NCBI GenBank assembly: GCA_028285595.1
Contig: JANQOW010000051.1
Span: 1-40,028, forward strand
Direction of reading: 5' to 3'
DNA from: Hyphomicrobiales bacterium
GTDB taxonomy: Bacteria; Pseudomonadota; Alphaproteobacteria; Rhizobiales; CAJQND01
Length of the DNA: 40,028 nucleotides
Made by a program: the position numbers and the translations under genes
Shown: piece after piece, positions 23,425 to 30,860 of the stretch
How the letters are laid out: each line of letters opens with the position of its first letter
Numbering within the stretch: position 1 is the first letter of the stretch
Notes under the pieces: generated by a model
Database searches by the model: none
What the model was told of the DNA's origin: nothing
The model's input: the letters and a program-made list of their open reading frames with translations, nothing else

Positions 23425-24186
23425 CTAGTGGTTCCACCAAGCGAGGTCTGAGAACGATCGGAGGTCGAGTTCATGAGTCCAGACGGACCGGTGTTGTTGT
23501 GCAATGTGGTAGTACGTCTCCGCCATTCTTTCGGGCTGAAGTAATCCATCTGCTGCACCGCGTGTCTCTCGGAGTTCCTTGAAGCGCTCCGGCCCAAGCA
23601 TCTTGCCGAGTGTGTCGGGTGCATCGACGGAACCATCAACGAGTATGTGCGCAATATGAATGCCCTTCGGCGCATATTGCGCATTCAGCGTTTGGCACAA
23701 CATGCGCCGACCGCCCATCGCGGCAGCGTGCGAATGCTGACCGGCGTTACCTCTAACCGCTGCCGTTGCCGACGTGACCAAAATGGTACCGTGGCCCCGT
23801 TTTTCCATGATCGGACAGATCACTGACGCCGTCCGAAACAGGCCGAAGGTCGCAAGGCGCCAGCCCATTTCAAACGCTTTGTAACTGGTATCTTCCAGCG
23901 TCCGATTGCCGATCTGCGCGCCGAGATTGTAGACCACGACCTCGATGGGCCCGATCTCTGCTTCGATTGCGGCAATGCGGTCTTCGATTGCATTGTCTTC
24001 AATGGCGTTCATAAGATATCCGGTCGCGACGCCGCCAGCCGCCTGAATGTCTTCAACCAAGGCCTCAAGCCCCTCTGCATCGCTGCGGCGGCAAAGAACG
24101 GCGTGGTACCCTTCCGCCGAAAATTTTTTTCCGACATTGCCGCCGAGACCGGCGCCGGCGCCAACAACAAGACAAACCGGTTTCAT
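23425..24186 (-). CDS. SDR-family protein lacking Tyr and Lys of the active site
   Basis: A 253-residue short-chain dehydrogenase/reductase-fold protein. The coenzyme motif is VVGAGAGLGGNVGKKF, followed by VVYNLGAQ at the NAG position. The catalytic stretch reads TSATAAVRGNAGQHSHAAAMGGRRML: aligned to the usual YxxxK, Tyr is His and Lys is Met, so classical SDR catalysis is doubtful. Its C-terminus (WTHELDLRSFSDLAWW) closely resembles that of the SDR at 26042-26770 (WTHELDLRPYAEKW), so the two are paralogues in one operon. It may have a different chemistry or a structural role. The gap to the CoA-transferase gene upstream is about 34 bases. Confidence 0.82.
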   Translation of the reverse strand: MKPVCLVVGAGAGLGGNVGKKFSAEGYHAVLCRRSDAEGLEALVEDIQAAGGVATGYLMNAIEDNAIEDRIAAIEAEIGPIEVVVYNLGAQIGNRTLEDTSYKAFEMGWRLATFGLFRTASVICPIMEKRGHGTILVTSATAAVRGNAGQHSHAAAMGGRRMLCQTLNAQYAPKGIHIAHILVDGSVDAPDTLGKMLGPERFKELRETRGAADGLLQPERMAETYYHIAQQHRSVWTHELDLRSFSDLAWWNH

Positions 24187-24220
24187 GATTGCTCTCCTTC
24201 GATGGATTGCGGTTAAGCGT

Positions 24221-25405
24221 TCAAGACGCGTGGACGGTCACGCCGGACGCAAGCAGACCGTCGATCTGTTCCTGTGTAAGTCCGAGTTCCGTGAGCACCT
24301 CTTTGGTATGCTCTCCAAGCCTGGGGCCCGGACCTTGGATGGCACTCGGCGTTTTCTCGAACCGGGCTGCGGGGCGTGCCTGACGGACCTCCCCAAACCC
24401 TTCGTAGACTTTTCGCTCGATCGTTCCGCTGGCTTTGATTTGCTCATTCTCAAGCAATGTTGCCCGACTCAGGATTGGCGCGCATGGAACATCGTGGGCA
24501 TCAAGGCGGTTCAGAACAGTCTCGGTTTCAAAGTCCTTGATGGCGTCGGCCATCATGGCGCGGCGAACATCGCCGTTAGCGGCACGCGCTGCCGACGTGC
24601 TGAACCGTTCGTCTTCCAGCCATGCCTTTCGGTCCAGTGCGGTGCACATGCCGAGCCATTCTGAGTCGGACACCGCGCCCGCTGTGATAAATCCGTCTCG
24701 AGTTTCGAACACCAAGTCCTTTGTCCCCAAAACTTGTTTAACGTCCTCTTCTTCCGCAAATGCCAAGCCAGGCATGCCGGACGGCCACAGAAAGGAGATC
24801 AACGCGTCCAGCATCGAAATCTTGATCTGCTGTCCCTCGCCTGATTGACACCGCGCGAACAAAGCGGCCGAGATCGCTTGTGCAGCGGTAAATGACGCGA
24901 CCTTGTCCGCGACAACCAGGCGGAACATCTGCGGATACCCGGTCTCGCGGTCGGATTGCAGATCGGTCGCGCCGGACAGCGCTTGTATGACGGGATCGTA
25001 GACACGCTTCTGCGCATAAGGACCCTCATCGCCAAATCCGTTAATTGACACATAGATCAGTCCCGGATTCCGCGCCCGCAGGTCTTCATCGCTGAAGCCC
25101 ATGCGCGCCATGGCGCCAGGGCGAAAGTTCTGAATCAGCACATCGGCTTTCTCGATCAGTTTCCACAGGATCTGCTTGCCATCCTCGGATTTGAGATCCA
25201 GCGGCAGGGATTTTTTGCCGCGATTACAGGAAAAGAATGAGCCGGACACCGGCTTCTTGGAGTTTCCCATCAAGCGCAACTGCTCTCCGCCCAACGGCTC
25301 GATTTTGACAACGTCTGCGCCCTGGTCGGCCAGGATCGCGGCCGCTAGTGGCCCCGATACCACGGTGGAAAGATCGACAACTCGAATTCCGGAAAGAGCA
25401 CCCAT
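24221..25405 (-). CDS. Family III (CaiB/BaiF) CoA-transferase, IsoG-like context
   Basis: A 394-residue formyl-CoA-transferase-family enzyme. Typical segments are IRVVDLSTVVSGPLAAAILADQGADVVKIEPLGG at the N-terminus (given in part), ADVLIQNFRPGAMARMGF, and the catalytic Asp137 in KRVYDPVIQALSG. It moves CoA between carboxylic acids. The ATG at 25405 lies four bases after the GST stop, so the genes are co-translated; the reading from 25468 is rejected because it overlaps GST. In the glutathione pathways for isoprene and styrene oxide a family III CoA-transferase activates the glutathionyl acid, and the neighbours here fit that scheme. The substrate remains inferred. Confidence 0.88.
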   Translation of the reverse strand: MGALSGIRVVDLSTVVSGPLAAAILADQGADVVKIEPLGGEQLRLMGNSKKPVSGSFFSCNRGKKSLPLDLKSEDGKQILWKLIEKADVLIQNFRPGAMARMGFSDEDLRARNPGLIYVSINGFGDEGPYAQKRVYDPVIQALSGATDLQSDRETGYPQMFRLVVADKVASFTAAQAISAALFARCQSGEGQQIKISMLDALISFLWPSGMPGLAFAEEEDVKQVLGTKDLVFETRDGFITAGAVSDSEWLGMCTALDRKAWLEDERFSTSAARAANGDVRRAMMADAIKDFETETVLNRLDAHDVPCAPILSRATLLENEQIKASGTIERKVYEGFGEVRQARPAARFEKTPSAIQGPGPRLGEHTKEVLTELGLTQEQIDGLLASGVTVHAS

Positions 25406-25409
25406 GAGT

Positions 25410-26042
25410 TCAGCTCGCTGGTTGTTGGTTGATGTCGGTGGCCTTCTTATAGGCGGGCCGAACGGCAATCACATCGTGCAGAGCCCGAATGCGGTCGGGC
25501 AGTTCGACTTGCAATCGGTCCGCCCAGGTGATGCAAGACATGATGAGAATGTCGGGCAAACCGAAAGTCTCGCCCAGGACATAGGGACCGACAAGAAGCT
25601 CCGCGGCCGCCCGAAACTGTTTGGCGCAATATTCCCGCGCCGCGTCGACGGTAGCTGGCGCGTCGCCATAGATGTGTTTCAGTCCTTCGTGACGGCGAAT
25701 GACGTACAAGCTTGTTTCATCCAGTTCACCCAAAATGAAGCAGCACCACTCGTCGGTCTTAGCCCGCTCAACCACGGATGTGGGATATGTGATCGTGTCA
25801 TCACTGCCGTAGCGCTCGATCAGATAGCGGCAAATGGCGACGCTTTCAGACAGACCGAATCCGCCATCGGTCATGAAGGGAACCTTACCCTTCGGATTTC
25901 GTTCCAGGTAATCAGGGTGCTGGACCGCGCCCGTTCTCGGTCCAATCGGCGTCAACGTGTAAGTCAGGCCGAGTTCTTCCGCCGTCCAGATCGGGCGCAG
26001 GGTTCGCGTTGTGCTAACGCCCCAAATCTGCAAATCCCGCAT
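25410..26042 (-). CDS. Glutathione S-transferase
   Basis: A 210-residue cytosolic GST. The N-terminal thioredoxin domain shows IWGVSTTRTLRPIWTAEELGL (candidate Ser/Thr at the glutathione sulfur), the cis-Pro segment KGKVPFMTDGGFGLSES with the glutathione-binding Glu-Ser, and the all-helical C-terminal domain contains the Asp of LGETFGLPDILIMSCITWADRL. The ATG overlaps the TGA of the preceding SDR gene by one base (TGATG), so translation is coupled. In this operon it is the likely conjugating enzyme for an electrophile such as an epoxide, acting with SDR and CoA-transferase; that role is inference. Confidence 0.9.
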   Translation of the reverse strand: MRDLQIWGVSTTRTLRPIWTAEELGLTYTLTPIGPRTGAVQHPDYLERNPKGKVPFMTDGGFGLSESVAICRYLIERYGSDDTITYPTSVVERAKTDEWCCFILGELDETSLYVIRRHEGLKHIYGDAPATVDAAREYCAKQFRAAAELLVGPYVLGETFGLPDILIMSCITWADRLQVELPDRIRALHDVIAVRPAYKKATDINQQPAS

Positions 26043-26770
26043 CACCACTTCTCCGCATAGGGGCGCAGGTCAAGCTCATGCGTCCAGGCATCGCGCGGCT
26101 GACGTGACAACATCCAGTACTGCTCAGCAATGCTCTCGGGTTGTGCCAGGGTATCGGGCGCCATGTCATCAATGTCGATGCCTCGTTTGGCAAAACGTTC
26201 CCGGATGGCGTCTGTAGAAACAGCGCAATCAATAATCACATGGGCGACATGGACGCCCGCTGGACCCAACTCACGCGCGCTTGCCTGCGCTACTGCGCGC
26301 AGGCCGAACTTCGCACTCGCAAATGCCGCATACCCCGTCCTGGCGACGACACCCGATGTCGCGCTTGTGAACAACAAACTACCGCGCCCTCTCGGCACCA
26401 TATGCCGAGCGCATTCTCTTGCGGCCAGAAACCCACCAAAGCAGGCGAGCTCCCAGACCTGCCGGAACAATTTCGGTGTGGTTTCCAACAAGGGTTTGTT
26501 GGTATTTGCCCCGGCATTGTAAACACAGGTATCAATAGGTCCGGTCGTATCCTCAATCGACCGGAACAATGCCTCGACCGCTTCAGGCTCCCGCACATCG
26601 GTGTTCGCGGCTGAAGCGCTGCCCCCGGCAGCGGTTATCTGAGGGGCCATGTCATTGGCTTTATTGAGATCGCGCCGAACGATCACAACGTGATCCCCCC
26701 CTTCGGAGAACCGCCGAGCGATTGCTCCGCCTATTCCATCACCAGCCCCAAGAATGACCGCCGTACCCAC
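26042..26770 (-). CDS. SDR-family protein with Phe in place of catalytic Tyr (SDR_c10-like)
   Basis: A 242-residue SDR-fold protein starting at GTG 26770, preceded by AAGGGGATATCC; this start places the glycine motif (VILGAGDGIGGAIARRF) at residue 8 as in its paralogue. An ATG at 26815 is the alternative, with a poor ribosome site. The active-site stretch is TSATSGVVARTGYAAFASAKFGLRAV: the YxxxK motif reads FASAK, with Lys but Phe for Tyr. I recall this as the hallmark of the SDR subgroup c10, which lacks the usual tetrad. NAG is conserved (VYNAGAN). First gene of the operon, divergent from the LysR regulator, and translationally coupled to GST. Confidence 0.84.
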   Translation of the reverse strand: MGTAVILGAGDGIGGAIARRFSEGGDHVVIVRRDLNKANDMAPQITAAGGSASAANTDVREPEAVEALFRSIEDTTGPIDTCVYNAGANTNKPLLETTPKLFRQVWELACFGGFLAARECARHMVPRGRGSLLFTSATSGVVARTGYAAFASAKFGLRAVAQASARELGPAGVHVAHVIIDCAVSTDAIRERFAKRGIDIDDMAPDTLAQPESIAEQYWMLSRQPRDAWTHELDLRPYAEKW

Positions 26771-26838
26771 GGATATCCCCTTGCTCCAAACGTGTTCCAC
26801 GCGACGAAGTTTCATCTTTGCGATAAAATCAAAAAATA

Positions 26839-26856
26839 GATAGTTTCGAACATATC
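26839..26856. promoter_or_regulatory. Dyad in the divergent SDR/LysR promoter
   Basis: GATAGTTTCGAACATATC is an imperfect palindrome centred on TTCGAA, in an AT-rich stretch between the LysR start (26885) and the SDR start (26770 or 26815). A dyad at this place is the expected binding site of the adjacent LysR regulator. Confidence 0.5.
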
Positions 26857-26884
26857 TTTTGCAAAAATGGTACAGGTGGAAATC

Positions 26885-27832
26885 ATGGACTATTTTTCCA
26901 ACGTCCGGGTTTTTGTCGGCGTCGTTCAATCAGGAAGCTTTTCGGCCACCGCTCGGAAAACGAACACCACACCTTCTTCTGTTACCCGTCAGGTCGCGGC
27001 ACTCGAAGAGCAGCTCGGGGTTCGGCTGCTCAACCGAACGACCCGTAGCATGGAGCTAACTGAAGCCGGTCAGACATATTACCAGAGGGCGCTGAACGTC
27101 GTTCGTGAATATGACGAAATGAACCGGGAGATTGCGGACCTGGAAGCGACACCGAGAGGTTTGCTCAGAGTGAGCGCTTCATTCAGCCTCGGCACAACGA
27201 GGCTTGCTGCTGTGATACCTGAATTCCTGAGCATGTACCCGGAGGTGAGGGTCGAGCTCGCGTTGAGCGATCGAATTGTCGATCTCATAGAGGACAAAGT
27301 TGACGTCGCCTTGCGCATCACAGGACAGTTGCCGGATTCAAGCCTAATCGCCCGAAAACTATTCCGCTATGAGCGTGTGATCTGCGCCAGTCCCAAGTAT
27401 CTTGCCAACTTTCCTCCGCCAAAAGCACCGCAAGATCTGTCCAAACACGAATGCCTCACATTCTTGGCCGGCGGCGGGGACGACTTGGGGAGATCTGGCG
27501 GAAGAGTTTGGAAACTCCGAAACAAAAATAGAGAGGAACTGGTCCCTGTGCATGGAAGGCTTGATTCAAACAGTCTGACCGCGCTGATCGGGGCCGCCCT
27601 CAACGGCTTCGGATTGTTTTTGGCCCCATGGTGGCTCGTGCAAGAGCATTTAAGGCGCGGTGACCTGGAGGTCGTGCTTGCCGACTACGAGGTTGATCCG
27701 AATGATCGGGAAACCTGGGTCTACGCGGTGTTTGCTTCGAATCGATTTATGTCACCAAAGGTTCGCGTATTTGTCGACTATCTGGCGGAAAAGCTAGCCA
27801 CTCCAGCGAGCCCGTCTCTTTCAATACGTTAG
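26885..27832 (+). CDS. LysR-family transcriptional regulator (CrgA-like subgroup)
   Basis: A 315-residue LysR regulator. The N-terminal helix-turn-helix is FVGVVQSGSFSATARKTNTTPSSVTRQVAALE, followed by LGVRLLNRTTRSMELTEAG, typical of the large CrgA-like group. The effector domain follows from about residue 90 (RVSASFSLGTTRLAAVIPEF). GGTGGA precedes the ATG at 26885; an upstream start at 26867 is possible. It is divergent from the SDR-GST-CoA-transferase operon with a dyad in between, so it most likely activates that operon in response to a substrate or intermediate. The gene has a lower GC content to the eye than the sulfur genes. Confidence 0.9.
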   Translation: MDYFSNVRVFVGVVQSGSFSATARKTNTTPSSVTRQVAALEEQLGVRLLNRTTRSMELTEAGQTYYQRALNVVREYDEMNREIADLEATPRGLLRVSASFSLGTTRLAAVIPEFLSMYPEVRVELALSDRIVDLIEDKVDVALRITGQLPDSSLIARKLFRYERVICASPKYLANFPPPKAPQDLSKHECLTFLAGGGDDLGRSGGRVWKLRNKNREELVPVHGRLDSNSLTALIGAALNGFGLFLAPWWLVQEHLRRGDLEVVLADYEVDPNDRETWVYAVFASNRFMSPKVRVFVDYLAEKLATPASPSLSIR

Positions 27833-27923
27833 GGGCGGTTGCAGAAAAACTCCTAACTCCAATGCTCAGCCTCCGTGTGAAACATTCACAGTTCCGAAAA
27901 GGGCTAATTCACGAGGCCGCGTC

Positions 27924-28907
27924 CTAAAGCTCCCACTGCCAGGTGATCGGTACCCACCGATGGGCGCTGCCGTTGGGAACGATGTGGCCCACGCCCGGGA
28001 AGGGAATGTGATAGGCGGCCACGAGCAGCTTGTCTGTTGCGGCCATGTCGATCAGCCGTTTGCGGGTCTTCACGGCTTCGGCCTTATCCATGTCCATCTG
28101 AGGCTCCCAGTCCGGGTGCTCCAAGGAGATGAAGGGATGGGTGATGGCATCGCCCACAATCAGCAGGCTCTCGCCGCGGGAGGTTGCAAGCACCGACATA
28201 TGATCGGTCGTGTGGCCCGGTGAGGGGACCGTCTGCAAACCCGGCATGATCTCAGCGCCCGGCTTGATGCGCTTGGTGCGCTCGGCGATGGGGAGGAGAT
28301 TGCGGTGGGCGCCGGTGGCGAAGAAGCGGAAGCCCTCCGGCATGCGGCTCTCCAGGTCCTTTTGGGTCCAATAGTCCCACTCGCCAATGCTCATGGAGTA
28401 GTCCGCATTGGCAAATCGCGGCTCTTCGGCAAAGTCGTCGATAATGCCCCAGATGTGGTCCGGGTGGCCGTGGGTGATGATGATGTGGTCCACATCCTCC
28501 GGCGCATAGCCCGCCGCTTCCAGGCTCTCGGTGAGCTTGCCGGTGGTCTCCCGGAAATTGTCGCCCGAGCCGCAATCCACCAGCACAAGCTTCTCGCCTG
28601 TGTTGATGAGGCAGACATTCAGATGCGACACCCGCGCTTCGGTGGGCTGGCGCAAGGCGCCAAGATAGGCTTTGAGCTCTTCCTCCGGCACGTTGGAGGC
28701 GGAGAAGCGGAACGGGGTCTGGTTCAGCCCGTCGCTCAGCATGGTGATTTCGAAGCTGCCGAGCATGAACCGGAAATACCCGGGGGCTTGCGCTTTCTTT
28801 TGTTCGGCAAAGGCAAGGGCCGCGCGGGGCGCCAGGCCCGCGTACGCGACCGAGGCGCCGGCGGCTTGCAAGAAGCGCCGGCGCCCCGTTCTGGGGAGAG
28901 TGAACAT
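27924..28907 (-). CDS. Tat-exported metallo-beta-lactamase-fold hydrolase of the sox locus
   Basis: A 327-residue metallo-beta-lactamase-fold protein. The N-terminus has a twin-arginine signal (TGRRRFLQAAGASVAYAGL). The metal motif THGHPDHIWG is at His146, His148, Asp150, His151, and further metal ligands are in PSPGHTTDHMS and VGDAITH. It starts 7 bases after the soxF stop and is the last gene of the soxE-soxF unit. SoxH, a metallo-hydrolase-type protein found in some sox clusters, is a possible equivalent, but I cannot confirm orthology. A sulfur-compound hydrolase in the periplasm is a reasonable inference. Confidence 0.85.
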   Translation of the reverse strand: MFTLPRTGRRRFLQAAGASVAYAGLAPRAALAFAEQKKAQAPGYFRFMLGSFEITMLSDGLNQTPFRFSASNVPEEELKAYLGALRQPTEARVSHLNVCLINTGEKLVLVDCGSGDNFRETTGKLTESLEAAGYAPEDVDHIIITHGHPDHIWGIIDDFAEEPRFANADYSMSIGEWDYWTQKDLESRMPEGFRFFATGAHRNLLPIAERTKRIKPGAEIMPGLQTVPSPGHTTDHMSVLATSRGESLLIVGDAITHPFISLEHPDWEPQMDMDKAEAVKTRKRLIDMAATDKLLVAAYHIPFPGVGHIVPNGSAHRWVPITWQWEL

Positions 28908-28914
28908 GACCGGC

Positions 28915-30186
28915 TTAGCCGAACATGTCCTTAGTGATGCCATCGTACCAGCCGTTGGCTTCTCTGGACGTTTGCGCTCTGAGATCGGCAGCTTCGCCGG
29001 TCTTGGAGATGAACTTGCTCGTCACCTCAATCTTCTCATCGCCGCCTTTGTAGTCGGCTCCCACCTTGACGCCATCATCGGTGGCCACCAGGCTCCAGCA
29101 GGTGTTGCGGAACTTGGCCGGGAACTTCTTGGAGCCGGTCAGGTCTGCCAGCAGCGCGTTCGCGGCCACTTTGGCCTGGCTGTTGGCGGAGAAGCCGGAT
29201 TTCGGCATCGCCGACGCCACAGAGGCATCACCGATCACAAACACATTCTCATCCATCTTGGAGCGCATGGAGTGCGGATCGATGGGGCACCAGCCGCCGT
29301 CATTGGTGAGACCGGCGCGCTTGGCGATGATGCCTGCGGCCTGGGCCGGGATGATGTTGGCCACGGCCGCCTTCACGGTTTCGTCCTCCATGACCACTTC
29401 CATGGAGTCCGCCTTAACGGCCTTCACGCCGCCGCTCACCTCTTCAGGCACCCATTCGATCATGCCGTCATAGTGGTTGGTCCAGGCTTCCTGGAACAGA
29501 GCCTGCTTGGAGAACTTGTTCTTGGCATCCAGCACCATGATCTTGGACTTCGGCTTGTTGGCCTTCAGGTAGTGCGCGATCATGCAAATGCGCTCGTAGG
29601 GGCCAGGCGGGCAGCGGAACGGGTTGGGCGGCGGCGCCACGACAACCACGCCGCCATCTTCCATCGCTTCGAGCTGCGTCTTCAGCGCGGCCGATTGGGT
29701 GCCGGCTTGCCAGGCATGAGGCATCATGGTTGAGGCCTCCCGGCTGTAGCCTTCGATGGAATCGTAGAGCATTTCGATGCCCGGAGAGACCACCAACCGG
29801 TCGTATCCAACGTCGGCGCCGCGGCCAAGCTTCACGGTTTTCGCCGCACGGTCTACATCCACGGCCACATCGTGCACCATGTTCACCCCGTACTGCCCGG
29901 CCAGAGTGCCATAGCTGTGGGTGATGGAGGCCAGGGTTCTGAAGCCGCCGAGATACAGGTTGGAGAAGAAGCACGTGGTGAAGTTCTGCTTGGGCTCGAT
30001 GATCGTCACCGAAACATCCTTGGAGCCTTTGGCCACGTAGCGCGCGGCCGTCGTTCCGCCCGGGCCGCCGCCAATGACCACCAGCCGCATCTTTGCGGCG
30101 GACAAAACGGCAGGCGCCGCCAGGGTGCTTGCCGCCGCCGAGGTGGCCAGCAAAGCCCCGAACTTGCGTCGTGTCATCTTGGTCAT
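28915..30186 (-). CDS. soxF: SoxF, sulfide dehydrogenase flavoprotein (FccB-like)
   Basis: A 423-residue flavocytochrome c sulfide dehydrogenase flavoprotein. A Tat signal (MTRRKFGALLATSAAA) is followed by the FAD motif RLVVIGGGPGGTTAARYV; Cys72 in NFTTCFFSNLYLGG is at the place of the covalent FAD attachment in FccB. The redox cysteines fit RCPPGPYERIC in the middle and GWCPIDPHSM further on. The C-terminal FAD segment is ENVFVIGDASVASAMPKSG. ATG 30186 follows AAGGGAGAAATGA. It is immediately downstream of a monohaem cytochrome, the usual FccA/SoxE partner, so both form a flavocytochrome acting on sulfide or SoxYZ-bound sulfur. Confidence 0.92.
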   Translation of the reverse strand: MTKMTRRKFGALLATSAAASTLAAPAVLSAAKMRLVVIGGGPGGTTAARYVAKGSKDVSVTIIEPKQNFTTCFFSNLYLGGFRTLASITHSYGTLAGQYGVNMVHDVAVDVDRAAKTVKLGRGADVGYDRLVVSPGIEMLYDSIEGYSREASTMMPHAWQAGTQSAALKTQLEAMEDGGVVVVAPPPNPFRCPPGPYERICMIAHYLKANKPKSKIMVLDAKNKFSKQALFQEAWTNHYDGMIEWVPEEVSGGVKAVKADSMEVVMEDETVKAAVANIIPAQAAGIIAKRAGLTNDGGWCPIDPHSMRSKMDENVFVIGDASVASAMPKSGFSANSQAKVAANALLADLTGSKKFPAKFRNTCWSLVATDDGVKVGADYKGGDEKIEVTSKFISKTGEAADLRAQTSREANGWYDGITKDMFG

Positions 30187-30212
30187 TTCATTTCTCCCTT
30201 CTGATTGTTTCC

Positions 30213-30593
30213 TCAATTTACAGGTTGTTCTGAGAAGTACTTGGCCAAAGATCCCAGCTCTTCTTCAGACAGGTTTTTGGCAATGTTGACCATAGCCGGG
30301 TTCGTGCGCCCATGGGTGCCCTCTTTGTAGGCCAGCATGGTCTGAACAAGATAGACATCCGGCAGCCCGTGAATGTGGGGGATGCCCTCAGGCGCGCCGG
30401 TGGGGGCATGGCACGTTACGCATTGGCCGGCGAGATATTCGCCATAGGCGCTGTCGGCCTGCGCCAGGATTTTGGCATATCTTTCTTCTTCGGCTTCCAG
30501 AACGCTCAGCGATGATAGGCCGGCGACCGCCACGGCGGCCAAGGCCACACCCCAAGCGATGCTTCGCCTCATCGAAGCAAAATAAGCGATCAT
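30213..30593 (-). CDS. soxE: SoxE-like monohaem cytochrome c
   Basis: A 126-residue periplasmic cytochrome with an N-terminal signal or anchor helix (SIAWGVALAAVAVAGLSSLS), haem motif CVTCH (Cys58, Cys61, His62) and probable distal ligand Met101 in RTNPAMVNIA. The ATG at 30593 is chosen because GGGAGGGCGCC stands at the right distance; further upstream starts to 30683 lack support. With the flavoprotein encoded 26 bases downstream it would form the electron-accepting subunit. Only one haem is present, compared with two in some FccA or SoxE proteins. A palindrome ATTCGAAT lies 62 bases upstream. Confidence 0.85.
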   Translation of the reverse strand: MIAYFASMRRSIAWGVALAAVAVAGLSSLSVLEAEEERYAKILAQADSAYGEYLAGQCVTCHAPTGAPEGIPHIHGLPDVYLVQTMLAYKEGTHGRTNPAMVNIAKNLSEEELGSLAKYFSEQPVN

Positions 30594-30654
30594 CGGCGCC
30601 CTCCCGGCGGCCTCATTGGTGAGGTCCTTCATTACGAACACTATACATTGCGTT

Positions 30655-30662
30655 ATTCGAAT
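30655..30662. promoter_or_regulatory. Palindromic operator-like site upstream of soxE
   Basis: ATTCGAAT is a perfect palindrome in an AT-rich island (GTTATTCGAATG). TATTCGAA fits the TATTCNAA pattern seen upstream of dsrE and tusA. It lies 62 bases from the soxE ATG. Between here and the next gene at 30861 I see no other clear feature. Confidence 0.5.
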
Positions 30663-30860
30663 GTGTCCATGTAATTTGGACAAGCATAGGGACGCACGCG
30701 TCGCTTGCGCTCTGTCTAAATGGGCGGGGACAGGGTACAGTTTGTGAGACCACTGGGACCATAAATCCCCTTAAGCTTTACGGTGCCCGATCCCACCAGG
30801 AATATTCGCGGAGGGGAGCGGTCGCCAATCTAAACCAGCCGGGCGGAGAGGTAAGCAGGA

